Shown piece by piece: positions 8,020 to 16,581 of a stretch of DNA of 64,000 nucleotides. The stretch is from JALYUA01 sp039933215 (lineage in GTDB: Bacteria; Acidobacteriota; Thermoanaerobaculia; UBA5066; Gp7-AA6), in NCBI GenBank assembly GCA_039933215.1, contig JBDTOO010000017.1, positions 1 to 64,000 of the forward strand. The letters run 5' to 3'. The position numbers and the translations under genes are program-made. Within the stretch, counting starts at the first letter, position 1; every line of letters begins with the position of its first letter. Under the pieces are notes generated by a model. That model saw only the letters and a program-made list of their open reading frames with translations, made no database searches and was not told the origin of the DNA.

Positions 8020-8828
8020 GCCGTGCGTCCTTCGAGCTCGCGGATCGCCCGGCGAATACCGCGGCCGTCCAGCCGGTCCATTCCGTTCACGTACCCGTAA
8101 AGGAGCGCCTTGTCGCAAACGGCGTTGACCAGCCGGGGAATGCCCTGCGCGTACGCGTGGATCCTCCGGATGGCCCAGGGCGAGAATGAGGGCCTTCCGT
8201 TTCCGCCCGCGACGCGGAGCCGGTGCGCGATATAGCGCTCCGTGTCCTCCCGCGACAGGGGTCTCAGGTGGTAACGCACCGTGATGCGCTGCCGAAGCTG
8301 CCGGAGGGAACGATTCTCGAGCTTCTCGCGCAGCTCGGGCTGGCCGATCAGCACGATCTGGAGGAGCTTGCGCTGGTCCGTCTCGAGGTTCGACAGAAGC
8401 CGCACCTGCTCGAGCAGGTCGTCGTCGAGATCCTGCGCCTCGTCGATGATGAGGACGACGTCGCGCCCCTCCGCGATCTGCTCGAACAGGAAGGCGTTCA
8501 GCATGTCCTGGTAGCTCGCGCGATCGAGCTTTCGCGGCTTCAGCCCGAGCTCGATCAGGATCGCCCGCAGGAGCTGCGTGCTCGTCAGGATCGGATTCAG
8601 GATGAGCGCCGTGCGGAACCCGGGGCCGAGCTCCTCCAGGATCGCCCGGCAGATGGTCGTCTTACCGGCTCCGACCTCGCCGGTGATCTGGATGAACCCC
8701 TTACGCTCGCGGATTCCGAAGAGGACGTGGTGAAACGCCTCCCGGTGTTGGTCGCTGAAGAAGAGGAACCGGGGATCCGGCGTGATGTTGAAGGGCGACT
8801 CCCGGAAGCCGTAGAACGCGTTGTACAT
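8016..8828 (-). CDS. GspA/ExeA-type AAA+ ATPase
   Basis: 270 residues, the length of the cytoplasmic ATPase half of GspA/ExeA. The N-terminus MYNAFYGFRESPFNITPDP is the hallmark of the family. Walker A is GEVGAGKTT (about 50-58), Walker B is VVLIIDEAQDL, and a sensor region includes LIGQPELREKL. The peptidoglycan-binding C-terminus found in full-length ExeA is missing, so it presumably works through the membrane partner encoded next (ATGA overlap). Similar ATPases also accompany exopolysaccharide clusters, so the machine it serves is uncertain. The gene for a small helical protein ends 33 bases upstream. Confidence 0.85.
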   Translation of the reverse strand: MYNAFYGFRESPFNITPDPRFLFFSDQHREAFHHVLFGIRERKGFIQITGEVGAGKTTICRAILEELGPGFRTALILNPILTSTQLLRAILIELGLKPRKLDRASYQDMLNAFLFEQIAEGRDVVLIIDEAQDLDDDLLEQVRLLSNLETDQRKLLQIVLIGQPELREKLENRSLRQLRQRITVRYHLRPLSREDTERYIAHRLRVAGGNGRPSFSPWAIRRIHAYAQGIPRLVNAVCDKALLYGYVNGMDRLDGRGIRRAIRELEGRTA

Positions 8829-8861
8829 GGCCCGCCGCCACGTTACACCCGGGCCGGTTCG

Positions 8862-9116
8862 TCAAAAGCCCCAGAGGGCGAGCTCGTTCAACAGGGTCGA
8901 AACCTCGGGATGCTCGGCGAGCTCGCGGTAGAGCCAGCCATGCTTCTCCTGGACAGAGGTCAGCTGGTCCCGCAGCCGGTCGGCGTCGCGATCGGCCGCG
9001 GCGCCTCGCAGACTCTCGAGGGAGCCGCGGGAGGCGTCGTCCAGGCGCGGCTCGATCTTCTGGTGCAGCGCGTCGAAGGCGTCGCGGACCCGGGACTCGT
9101 GTTCCATTTCGTTCAT
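8862..9116 (-). CDS. Small helical hypothetical protein
   Basis: 84 residues, not recognised as a family. The ATG at 9116 has GGGGG about six bases upstream. The sequence is polar and predicted almost wholly helical (DAFDALHQKIEPRLDDA, RDQLTSVQEKHGWLYRELAEH), with no signal peptide, membrane segment or cysteine. It lies first in a probable operon with the GspA/GspB-like genes, so it may be a cytoplasmic accessory of that system, though this rests on position only. Confidence 0.6.
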   Translation of the reverse strand: MNEMEHESRVRDAFDALHQKIEPRLDDASRGSLESLRGAAADRDADRLRDQLTSVQEKHGWLYRELAEHPEVSTLLNELALWGF

Positions 9117-9234
9117 GTGGTACCCCCAGACGCTCCGCATTCTCTCGCAAGAATTCGATAGTCGCGGCCCCGGGTGAGCCCGTATCGTCTCGCTGCCGCG
9201 CGGGCAGCCCTTTCGCCCGCCGCCGGGAGGAAGC

Positions 9235-10980
9235 ATGCAGAAGTCGGTGCCACGGCGGATCGCGGGCGTGAGGATTCTCCTCGGGGCGATTCTCGGCGGG
9301 GTGTTCCTCACCGTCCTCGCCGCGCGGGCGGGCGCGCTCGCCGGGGCGTCCGGTCCGGCCCCGACTCCGGCGCCTCCGAGCCCCGAAGTCGCCGCCGCGA
9401 TGCGGAAGCTGCAGGCCGGAGACGCGGCGGGCGCCGCGAAGGCGCTCGAAGCCGCCGTCTCCGCGAAGCCATCCGACCCGCGCGCCTGGCGCGGCCTGGG
9501 TCTCGCCCGCCTCCGCCTGGGCGAGCTCGACGGCGCGGAGGCGGCGTTCCGAAAAGTGACGGAGCTCCAGCCGGACTCCGCGCCGGCCATGTACAACATG
9601 GGAGCGATCGCGGCGCGCCGCCGCGAGCCGGATCGGGCGTTCGAGTGGCTCGTCAAGGCGAAGGCGACCGGCCGGCTGGACATGACGTACGCCGCGGTCG
9701 ACCCCGACCTCGAGTCGCTGCGAAAGGACGCGCGGTTCGCCGCGCTCATGCCCGGTCCCGAGTTTTTTGCGAAGCCGTTCGTCGAGACCGTCTCGATCAT
9801 CCGCGAATGGGATGGCGAGGCGGCGAACGACCAGTTCGGGTGGATCGCGCGGGATATCGGAGACGTGGACGGCGACGGCGCCCACGACGTCGTGACCTCC
9901 GCTCCGACGCGCGGCGAGAGCGCCGGACGCGTCTACGCCTACTCGTCGCGCAGCGGCCGTCTCCTGTGGAGCGCGGACGGAAAGCCGGGAGATCAGCTCG
10001 GCAACGGCGTCGAGAGCGCGGGCGACGTCGATCGCGACGGCGTGCCGGACGTGATCGCCGGAGCGCCCGGCGGAAACCGGGCTGCCGTCTACTCCGGCCG
10101 CGACGGGCGGGTTCTCCGCACGTTCACGGCCGGTGAGAAGGGCGACAGCTTCGGGCAGCACGTCTCGGGAGTCGGAGACTTCGACGGCGACGGCTCCGCC
10201 GACCTGATCGTCGGCGCGCCGGGAAACAACGCGGCGGGAAAGGGCGCCGGACGCGCGTACGTCTACTCGGGCCGGGACGGGCGTCTCCTGCTCACCCTGT
10301 CGGGGGAACGCGAAGGCGACGGTTTCGGGAGCACCGTCGGAGGCGCCGTCCGCGGCGCGTCGCGATTTCTCATCGTCGGAGCGCCGCAGGCCGGACCGCG
10401 AAAGACGGGAAGGACGTACGTCTACGACCGGCTCGCAGCGAAGCCGAAGTTCGTCATCGAATCGGATGAAACCGGAGCCGCCCTGGGCTCCATGTTCGTC
10501 TCGGTTGCGGGGGACGTCGACGGGGACGGCGTTCCGGACATCTACGCCTCCGACTGGTCGAACGGCGCCAGGGGGCCGTCCACCGGGCGGATCTACGTCC
10601 ATTCGGGAAAGTCGGGGCAGCGGCTGCTGACACTGACGGGCGGCACGCCGGGCGAGGGGTTCGGCATCGGCGCCGCCACCGCGGGCGACGTCGACGGCGA
10701 CGGCCGCGCCGACCTCGTCATCGGAGCGTGGCAATTCGCGGGCGCCGCTGCGTCCGGGGGAAAAGTGACCGTCTTCTCGGGCCGCGACGGATCGGTGCTC
10801 CGGGAAATCACGGGCCGCGTCCCCGGAGAGACGCTCGGGTTCGACGCGGTGGGAATCGGCGACGTCGACGGCGACGGCGCGGTCGACCTCCTGATCACGT
10901 CCGCGTGGAGCGGTGTTCGCGGATATCACTCGGGCCGGATGTACATCGTGTCGAGCGGCATCTCCCGCCGCCACTCGTAA
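9235..10980 (+). CDS. Secreted TPR plus FG-GAP/integrin-alpha-type propeller protein
   Basis: 581 residues. An N-terminal hydrophobic segment (about 11-34) is followed by a Pro/Ala linker. Two to three TPR units occupy about 50-150 (GDAAGAAKALEAAVSAKP, AWRGLGLARLRLGELDGAE). From about 185 to the end come six FG-GAP repeats with calcium-loop motifs DVDGDGAHD, DVDRDGVPD, DFDGDGSAD, DVDGDGVPD, DVDGDGRAD and DVDGDGAVD. FG-GAP propellers are known from integrins and many secreted bacterial proteins and usually bind ligands or calcium. Joining a TPR unit to the propeller in one exported chain is less common. The start has GGGAGGAAGC just upstream. The next gene is only 14 bases downstream and probably co-transcribed. 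Confidence 0.85.
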   Translation: MQKSVPRRIAGVRILLGAILGGVFLTVLAARAGALAGASGPAPTPAPPSPEVAAAMRKLQAGDAAGAAKALEAAVSAKPSDPRAWRGLGLARLRLGELDGAEAAFRKVTELQPDSAPAMYNMGAIAARRREPDRAFEWLVKAKATGRLDMTYAAVDPDLESLRKDARFAALMPGPEFFAKPFVETVSIIREWDGEAANDQFGWIARDIGDVDGDGAHDVVTSAPTRGESAGRVYAYSSRSGRLLWSADGKPGDQLGNGVESAGDVDRDGVPDVIAGAPGGNRAAVYSGRDGRVLRTFTAGEKGDSFGQHVSGVGDFDGDGSADLIVGAPGNNAAGKGAGRAYVYSGRDGRLLLTLSGEREGDGFGSTVGGAVRGASRFLIVGAPQAGPRKTGRTYVYDRLAAKPKFVIESDETGAALGSMFVSVAGDVDGDGVPDIYASDWSNGARGPSTGRIYVHSGKSGQRLLTLTGGTPGEGFGIGAATAGDVDGDGRADLVIGAWQFAGAAASGGKVTVFSGRDGSVLREITGRVPGETLGFDAVGIGDVDGDGAVDLLITSAWSGVRGYHSGRMYIVSSGISRRHS

Positions 10981-10994
10981 GGAAGGAAGACCTC

Positions 10995-11543
10995 ATGAGA
11001 ACGAACACGGGAAGGATCACCGCCGCGGTGGTGGCGGCCGCGGCCGCCCTCGCGGCGCCGCCGCCATTGCCGACTCAGGAACCGACTGCGCCGCCGCGTC
11101 CGAAGCCGTGCGTCTCCGCGGAGCACCGGCAGTTCGATTTCTGGGTCGGATCGTGGGACGTCGTCACGCCGGACGGGAAGCCCGCGGGGACGAACGAGGT
11201 CCGCTCGATCCTCGGCGGATGCGCTCTCCAGGAGAACTGGGTCGGAGTCAGGGGCGTGACGGGCACGAGCCTGAACGCGTGGGACGCGGCGCGCGGGCTC
11301 TGGCACCAGACATGGATCGACAACGGCGGGTTCGTCCTGTACCTCGACGGCGGATTCGCCGGCGGGCGCATGGTGCTCTCGAGCGCGAAGAAAGTCGCCG
11401 GCGGAGCGGACGTCGTGAACCGCGTCACCTGGGAGCGGATCGACGGAAGCGCCGACCGCGTGCGGCAGCTCTGGGAGTCGTCACTCGACGGCGGAAAAAC
11501 CTGGAAGGTCGCCTTCGACGGAACCTACGTCCGGAGGAAGTGA
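10995..11543 (+). CDS. Exported DUF1579-like beta-barrel protein
   Basis: 182 residues. The ATG at 10995 is preceded by GGAAGGAAG. A signal peptide (TGRITAAVVAAAAALAAPPP) is followed by a single lipocalin-like domain whose opening HRQFDFWVGSWDVVTPDG is typical of DUF1579 and related families. Tryptophan- and glycine-rich strands follow (LWHQTWIDNGGF, WERIDGSADRVRQLWE). The family has no settled function; small-ligand binding is a guess from the fold. The last 19 bases overlap the convergent AraC-type regulator gene. Confidence 0.8.
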   Translation: MRTNTGRITAAVVAAAAALAAPPPLPTQEPTAPPRPKPCVSAEHRQFDFWVGSWDVVTPDGKPAGTNEVRSILGGCALQENWVGVRGVTGTSLNAWDAARGLWHQTWIDNGGFVLYLDGGFAGGRMVLSSAKKVAGGADVVNRVTWERIDGSADRVRQLWESSLDGGKTWKVAFDGTYVRRK

Positions 11544-12430
11544 GAAAAGACGGGCGCGTTCTCCGCCGATCCCCGGCGGAACCGCGACGGGGTGACGCCG
11601 AACTCGCGGCGGAACGCGGCCGTGAAGTGGCTGTGGCTCGAGTAGCCGAGGTCCAGGGCGACGTCCGTCAGGTCGCGCCCCGGCTGGCGGAGGCGCTCGA
11701 GCGAAGACGCGAGGCGCAGCCGGTCGCGGACTGCGTGCAGCGTGCTTCCCGTCTCGCGCCGGAAGACGCGGCACAGGCGGAACACCGACACTCCGAGCGA
11801 GGCCGCAACGTCGGCCAAGCCCGCCGGCCTGCGGAAAGATCGCGCGAGCTCCGCTCTCGCCGCGTCCGCAAGGTCCCGGTCGCTGCGCCGGCTGCGCGGA
11901 TCCCTCCGGAACGGGGCGCCCCAGGCCGCCGTGAGCAGCCGGCGGAGGACCGCGACCATCGTCTCCTCGACGCGAAGCGTGTCGGGATGCTCGCCATGCG
12001 AAAGCGCGTCGACGAGACGGCGCTGCTCGAGATAGGAACGCGGATCGCTCGGTCCCGCCGGGCACCGGAACGGCGCGAGCGTCCGGTCGGCCGCCGACGG
12101 GTCGATTTCCGACATGGCGGCCGTCAGGAGGCTCGGAGCGAAGGCGAACCACTCGCAGCGATCGGGCTGCTCGTGGATGCTGTCCCGCCGGTACACCTGT
12201 CCCCGGTTGTAATAGGTGACGACGTCCGGTCCGGCGACGAAGGGCTCGCCGCCCTCGTGCGTGATCTGCACGACGCTCCGCGGGAACACGACGATGTGGC
12301 GCTGGATGGGTCCGGAGTCGTGAAACTGCGGATGGCCCGGGCGGACGCGGAATTTCCCGATTTCGAGGACCGGGCTCGCAAAGAGGAGCCGATCGAGAGG
12401 GAGACGGTCGCCGTCAGCGGTCGGGATCAC
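11525..12430 (-). CDS. AraC-family transcriptional regulator
   Basis: 301 residues. The N-terminal two thirds form a cupin-like sensing domain (GPDVVTYYNRGQVYRRD). The C-terminal ~100 residues carry two helix-turn-helix units typical of AraC proteins: LADVAASLGVSVFRLCRVFR and LTDVALDLGYSSHSHFTAAFRREFGVTPSRFR. The first bases of the gene overlap the end of the upstream reductase gene by 17 bases on the same strand, so the two are probably co-transcribed and the regulator may control that reductase. The effector is not evident. Confidence 0.9.
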   Translation of the reverse strand: MIPTADGDRLPLDRLLFASPVLEIGKFRVRPGHPQFHDSGPIQRHIVVFPRSVVQITHEGGEPFVAGPDVVTYYNRGQVYRRDSIHEQPDRCEWFAFAPSLLTAAMSEIDPSAADRTLAPFRCPAGPSDPRSYLEQRRLVDALSHGEHPDTLRVEETMVAVLRRLLTAAWGAPFRRDPRSRRSDRDLADAARAELARSFRRPAGLADVAASLGVSVFRLCRVFRRETGSTLHAVRDRLRLASSLERLRQPGRDLTDVALDLGYSSHSHFTAAFRREFGVTPSRFRRGSAENAPVFSHFLRT

Positions 12431-13478
12431 TTCCCTTCGGAGTACGCAACGGCGGGAGGAAGGTTGCGGAGGGCACCGCGCCGTCTCTCCCCGCTCCGGC
12501 GAACGCGGGACTCTTCGCGATGGCGCCCGCGATCATCGCCGCGTGGTGGCGGCTGTTCTCGATGAAAATGCGGCCGACTTCGACGCCGCCGAGCAGCGCG
12601 CCCGCGAGATAGATCCCGGGAACGTTCGACTCGAGCGTCTGCGGATCGTGCGCGGGCGCCCGCGCGGGACCCTCGAGCCGGATCCCGCACCTCTCGAGAA
12701 ACGCGAAGTCGGGCTCGTACCCGATGAGAGGGAAGACGCCCTCCCCCGGGACCCGCTCCGATCCGGCCGGTGTGTCGATCGTGACGGCGTCGGAAGAGAT
12801 CGAGGTCACGCGGCTCTCGAAGAACGCCCGGATGCTTCCCGCCCGGATCCGGTTCTCGAGGTCCGGCTTGATCCAGTATTTGACGCGGTCGGAAAACGCG
12901 GGTGCGCGCACGACCATCGTCACACGCGCGCCGTGCCGGTAGAGGTCGAGCGCCGCTTCACAGGCGGAGTTCTTTCCTCCGACGACGACCACGTCGCGGC
13001 CATGGAAGGGGTAGCCGGACACGTAGCGCGCCCGGACGTGCGGCAGGTCGTCCCCGGGGACGCCGAGCCGTTTGGGATTGTCGAAGAAGCCCGTCGCCAC
13101 GATCGCGGCCGGCGCGGTTTCCTCTCGGGACGCTCCGCGGCGGTCGAGCGAGAGGCGCAGGACTCCGGCGCCGGCGGCCTCGATCGAGCGCACCTCCGTT
13201 TCGGCGGCGATCGGAACTTCGAACGCGTCGGCCACGCCGCGGTAGTACGCGAGGGTCTCCAGTCGAGTGGGATGGGGCTCGGGTCCTGCGAAGGGGACGC
13301 CCGCGATGCCGAGCAGGTCGCGCGTCGAAAACCACCGCATTTCCTCGGGCATCCGGTAAATCGTGTTCAGGATCCCCCCGCGGTCGTAGCAGACCGCGTC
13401 GATGCCGCGCCGGCGGAGCTCGATCGCGCACGCGATCCCGGTCGGACCCGCGCCGACGATCGCAACGGGGGACGTCAT
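12414..13478 (-). CDS. ypdA: YpdA-like FAD/NADPH-dependent oxidoreductase (putative bacillithiol disulfide reductase)
   Basis: 354 residues. The FAD-binding Rossmann motif VAIVGAGPTGIACAIEL opens the protein, followed by the YpdA-like stretch IYRMPEEMRWFSTRDLL. A second Rossmann motif for NADPH is VVVVGGKNSACEAALDL. The motif near the end, NVPGIYLAGALLGG, fits FAD contact. No CxxC redox pair is present, as in YpdA. In Firmicutes this enzyme reduces oxidised bacillithiol; whether this organism makes bacillithiol cannot be seen here. The start codon faces the hydrolase gene at 13525 head to head, leaving only 46 bases for both promoters. Confidence 0.82.
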   Translation of the reverse strand: MTSPVAIVGAGPTGIACAIELRRRGIDAVCYDRGGILNTIYRMPEEMRWFSTRDLLGIAGVPFAGPEPHPTRLETLAYYRGVADAFEVPIAAETEVRSIEAAGAGVLRLSLDRRGASREETAPAAIVATGFFDNPKRLGVPGDDLPHVRARYVSGYPFHGRDVVVVGGKNSACEAALDLYRHGARVTMVVRAPAFSDRVKYWIKPDLENRIRAGSIRAFFESRVTSISSDAVTIDTPAGSERVPGEGVFPLIGYEPDFAFLERCGIRLEGPARAPAHDPQTLESNVPGIYLAGALLGGVEVGRIFIENSRHHAAMIAGAIAKSPAFAGAGRDGAVPSATFLPPLRTPKGSDPDR

Positions 13479-13524
13479 GCCGCGATTCTACGGGGCCGCG
13501 GGATCTGTCCCTTACGATCCGCTG

Positions 13525-14463
13525 ATGGAAAGCGTCCGGCTGGGCGGCGTCACGCAATGGATCTCCGTCGCCGGGGAGGGCGCGGGCAAGCCGGTCCTTC
13601 TCTGGCTCCACGGAGGGCCGGGCGCCGCCGAGACGCCCTGGCTGCGGCGCTTTGCGCGGCCTCTCGAACGAGCGCTCGCCGTCGTCTCCTGGGACCAGCG
13701 CGGCGCCGGGAAGTCCTGGGCGTCGATTGCGCCGCGCTCCGGGATGACCATCGACCGACTGGTCGAGGACACGGTCGAGCTCGCGGAGCGCTTCGCGTCG
13801 GGAGCGCCGGGGAAGAAGATCCTCCTCGCGGGACACTCGTTCGGGGCGGCTCTAGGGGTTCTCGCGGCTTCCCGCCGCCCGGACGTCTTCGAGGCCTTCT
13901 TCGCCGTCGCGCCGATCGTCCATGTCCGGGAGAACGAAAGACTCTCGTGGAGGCTCGTGGTCGAAGAGGCGCGCGCTTCCGGACGGACGATCGTGCTGGA
14001 CAAGCTCGTGTCCGCCGGCCCGCCGCCATACGCGGGTGAGGGCGCGTTCGAGAAATACCTCTATCTTCTCGGGTGGTCCGAGCGGTTCGGAGGCGAGGCG
14101 GCCGGACCGAGCCCCTTCCGCCTCCAGGCGCTCGAGGCGATCGAGGATTTCGAAGAGTACGACGGGCGCGATCGGGAGATGTACTGGAGCGCCTACGCGG
14201 ATAGCTACGCGTCGCTCCTCCCGGAGCTCGAGACGCTGGATCTCCTCTCCCGGGTTCCGCGCCTGGAGATCCCGCTCTTCGTGGCCGCCGGGCGGCACGA
14301 CCGCACGACCGTCCTGGAAATCACCGCCCGCTGGTTCGAGGGCGTCGAGTCGCCGCGCAAGGAGCTGCGCGTCTTCGAGCGATCCGCGCACTCGCCGGTC
14401 TACGAGGAGCCGGAAGCGTTCGCGGAGTGGATCGAGTCGATCCTGCCGACGCTCCGGCGCTGA
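13525..14463 (+). CDS. Alpha/beta hydrolase, proline iminopeptidase-like (S33)
   Basis: 312 residues from the ATG at 13525 (MESVRLGGVTQW). An in-frame ATG at 13477 is possible but shares its bases with the start of the divergent reductase gene. The oxyanion motif is LWLHGGPGAAETPW, followed by DQRGAGKSW and the nucleophile elbow GHSFGAALG. The acid and histidine lie in VAAGRHDRTT and ERSAHSPVYEEPE. These are features of prolyl aminopeptidase-type S33 enzymes. No signal peptide is present, so a cytoplasmic peptidase or esterase is likely. Confidence 0.85.
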   Translation: MESVRLGGVTQWISVAGEGAGKPVLLWLHGGPGAAETPWLRRFARPLERALAVVSWDQRGAGKSWASIAPRSGMTIDRLVEDTVELAERFASGAPGKKILLAGHSFGAALGVLAASRRPDVFEAFFAVAPIVHVRENERLSWRLVVEEARASGRTIVLDKLVSAGPPPYAGEGAFEKYLYLLGWSERFGGEAAGPSPFRLQALEAIEDFEEYDGRDREMYWSAYADSYASLLPELETLDLLSRVPRLEIPLFVAAGRHDRTTVLEITARWFEGVESPRKELRVFERSAHSPVYEEPEAFAEWIESILPTLRR

Positions 14464-14476
14464 TCTCCGGGAGGAC

Positions 14477-15430
14477 TCAGAGCGCGCGGATGTGGACCGA
14501 GCCTCCGCTCGTGCGGAGCCGCAGCGTGGGGCCGCCGGCTCCGAGCACCCCGTTCATGTGGCTGCGGGAGAGTTCCCCCCGGACGGTGATCGGAACGTCG
14601 GAGTGCACCGAGTCGCCGCTCGCGTCGATGGACAGGCCAACGGTGGGATCCAGCGAGACGGACACTCCGCCGCCGGACGATTCGATCGACCCGCCGCGCC
14701 CGTTGGCGTGCGCAAACGCAACCTGGACGGAGCCCCCGGAGGTGTCCGCTTCGACGCGGCCGCCCGCCTCGCGGATCGAGATCCCGCCTCCGGAGGAGTG
14801 CGCCTTGATGTCGCCGGTCACGGCGTCGAGCTCGATCGAGCCTCCGCTCGTGTCGGCGTCGATCGGGCCATCGATCGCGTCGCCGTTGATCCCGCCGCCG
14901 GAGGTCTCGACGTGCGATTTGCCCTTGACGTGGGAGAGCGCGATGGATCCGCCGGATGTCGATGCGAAGACGTCGCCCGTCTGATCCCCGACAGCGATCG
15001 CGCCGCCGGAGGTGTCGAGCTTCACGTTGCCGCGCAGCGCGGCCGTCGTGATCGAGCCGCCCGAGCTGTCGACGTTCACGCGCGTCGCGGTCGGTACCTC
15101 GATCTCGAAGTGCACGGAGTTGCCGTTGTTCGAGAAGAAGCTCGAGATGGGGTGCTTCCGGCGGGCGACGACCGTCGCGGCGCCCGTCTCCTCGTCGAAC
15201 CGGAAATGGAGGAGGTCGGCCAGATCGCCGCGCTTCGACGTGATGACGAGGCGCGCGCCGGAGCGGTCGACGCCCGTCAGGCGGACGGAGCCGAGATCGG
15301 TCTTCAAGGTGAACTGGCCGCCCGGCTCGAGCCGGAGGGCCTTCTCCATGCGCGATTCCGCTGCCGCCGCCGGAACGGCGACCCCGATCGCCGCCGAAAG
15401 AGCCAGAACGCCCGCGAAGGTCGAATTCAT
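14477..15430 (-). CDS. Exported DUF4097-type beta-solenoid protein
   Basis: 317 residues with a signal peptide (LALSAAIGVAVPAAAAE). Mature residues from about 110 onward are a regular array of about 20-residue turns, each containing SSGGSI or a variant (DSSGGSITTA, DTSGGAIAVG, STSGGSIALS, ETSGGGINGD, DTSGGSIELD). They predict a right-handed beta-solenoid with a stacked Ser/Gly ladder. DUF4097 proteins are widespread and uncharacterised; in some bacteria they are linked to envelope stress. Just upstream of the ATG on the minus strand is a stem GGCGGC/GCCGCC that could affect initiation. Confidence 0.85.
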   Translation of the reverse strand: MNSTFAGVLALSAAIGVAVPAAAAESRMEKALRLEPGGQFTLKTDLGSVRLTGVDRSGARLVITSKRGDLADLLHFRFDEETGAATVVARRKHPISSFFSNNGNSVHFEIEVPTATRVNVDSSGGSITTAALRGNVKLDTSGGAIAVGDQTGDVFASTSGGSIALSHVKGKSHVETSGGGINGDAIDGPIDADTSGGSIELDAVTGDIKAHSSGGGISIREAGGRVEADTSGGSVQVAFAHANGRGGSIESSGGGVSVSLDPTVGLSIDASGDSVHSDVPITVRGELSRSHMNGVLGAGGPTLRLRTSGGSVHIRAL

Positions 15431-15525
15431 GTGTTTTCCCCCCGGCGGCGCAAGGCCGCCCCCCCGATTTCCGAGCCGGTCTGCTACCTGAGACGCTCGG
15501 CCCGCCCGAAATGTTCTGATCAGCG

Positions 15526-16407
15526 TTAGAGGCCGGCCAGGAAGGCATCGAGCTCCCGGTCGAACTCTTCGGGACGGTCCATCATGAGCCAGTGACTGGC
15601 GTTTTCGATGCGCCGCACGGGAACGCCCGGGACCGTCCGGTGGATCGCGACCGGGTTCGCGAAGAGCATCGAAGAGAGGGACAGCCGGGGGCCGGGGTAG
15701 CGCGAGAGGGCCGCGTCGAGATCGAAGCGATAGAGGGCCTCGGTCGCCGCGATGAAGACGTCCGGGCTCGAGCGGTGGAGCGACTGGAGGACGAGCTCGT
15801 GCGTTTCCGGCCGCGACCCGGCGAGGATGCCTTCGAACCACTTGTCGGTGAACCGGCGGAAGTCCGTCCGAAGCCCCCGGCGCAGCGGCTCGAGGCCGGC
15901 CTCGGGGGTGCGGTGGAGGTCCCCCGCCGAGTCCGCGAAGACGACGCCGGCGATGCGGTCCGGGCGGCGTCCGGCGCAGGCCGCGACGACCGCTCCTCCG
16001 TAGCTGTGCCCGACGACGACGTATCGGCCGTAGCCGAGGGCGTCCGCCACCGCTTCCACGTCGGCGGCGTAGCCCTCCACGGAGACCTCCGCTCCGGGCG
16101 CCGACTCCGAGTCGCCCATTCCCGACAGGTCGAGGGCGGCCGCGCGGCGCACCCCCTTCCGGCTGGCCATCTGGGCGGCCCACTGTCCCCGGTTTCCGCC
16201 GTTGCCGTGCACGAAGAGAACGGGCAGGCTGCGCGGATCCCCGTCCCCGGCGTCGAAGCGGATCGTCCCGTGGGGTCCCGCGACGCGGTCGGGGAGGGTG
16301 CTGGCGGACGGCGTCGCCGGCGCCGCACGGTACGCCGCGCAGGCCGCGGCGGCGAGGCCGGCCGCGCCGGCCAGGGCGAGCAGCGCGAGAGGCCGGAATG
16401 CGTGCAC
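15526..16407 (-). CDS. Exported alpha/beta hydrolase
   Basis: 293 residues from the GTG at 16407, giving the hydrophobic N-terminus FRPLALLALAGAAGLAAAAC, a probable lipoprotein or Sec signal. A longer in-frame start (ATG 16485) would run through the operator cluster described here and is less likely. The oxyanion loop is LFVHGNGGNRGQW, the nucleophile elbow VVVGHSYGGAVVA, and the histidine probably ENASHWLMMDRPEEF. It is divergent from the exporter operon, sharing its control region, so co-regulation is plausible. The substrate is unknown. Confidence 0.8.
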   Translation of the reverse strand: MHAFRPLALLALAGAAGLAAAACAAYRAAPATPSASTLPDRVAGPHGTIRFDAGDGDPRSLPVLFVHGNGGNRGQWAAQMASRKGVRRAAALDLSGMGDSESAPGAEVSVEGYAADVEAVADALGYGRYVVVGHSYGGAVVAACAGRRPDRIAGVVFADSAGDLHRTPEAGLEPLRRGLRTDFRRFTDKWFEGILAGSRPETHELVLQSLHRSSPDVFIAATEALYRFDLDAALSRYPGPRLSLSSMLFANPVAIHRTVPGVPVRRIENASHWLMMDRPEEFDRELDAFLAGL

Positions 16408-16434
16408 GAGGCAGTCTAGAACGTCCCGGACGGC

Positions 16435-16481
16435 CGTCCGCGCGGACGTTCGTCCGCGACGATTCGCGGACACATGTCCGC
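16435..16481. promoter_or_regulatory. Cluster of three GTCCGCG inverted repeats (probable activator/operator sites)
   Basis: Three dyads sit in 47 bases: the perfect 14-base palindrome CGTCCGCGCGGACG (16435-16448), GTCCGCGA-4-TCGCGGAC (16452-16471), and GCGGACA-2-TGTCCGC (16466-16481). All are built on GTCCGCG. They lie about 50-100 bases upstream of a sigma-54 promoter match, the normal place for an NtrC-type activator, and the locus encodes one. Control of the divergent hydrolase is also possible. Confidence 0.65.
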
Positions 16482-16531
16482 GCATGGACGCATAACAAGC
16501 GTACTTACAGTCGTTTACGGTTCGCAGCGCC

Positions 16532-16547
16532 TGGCAGCGGCATTGCT
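16532..16547 (+). promoter_or_regulatory. Sigma-54 (-24/-12) promoter of the exporter operon
   Basis: TGGCAGCGGCATTGCT matches the sigma-54 consensus TGGCAC-N5-TTGCW with one mismatch and exact spacing (GG at -24, GC at -12). It predicts a transcript start near 16558, which argues for the HlyD start at 16582. An NtrC-type activator is encoded five kilobases downstream in the same locus. Confidence 0.7.
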
Positions 16548-16581
16548 CCTGGAAGTCACGATGATCGACGAGCTCTCGACG

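Noticed and set aside
16561..16581. ATG at 16561 as start of the HlyD gene
   Set aside because: It has a good ribosome-binding site, but this would lie upstream of the predicted sigma-54 transcript start; kept as an alternative only.
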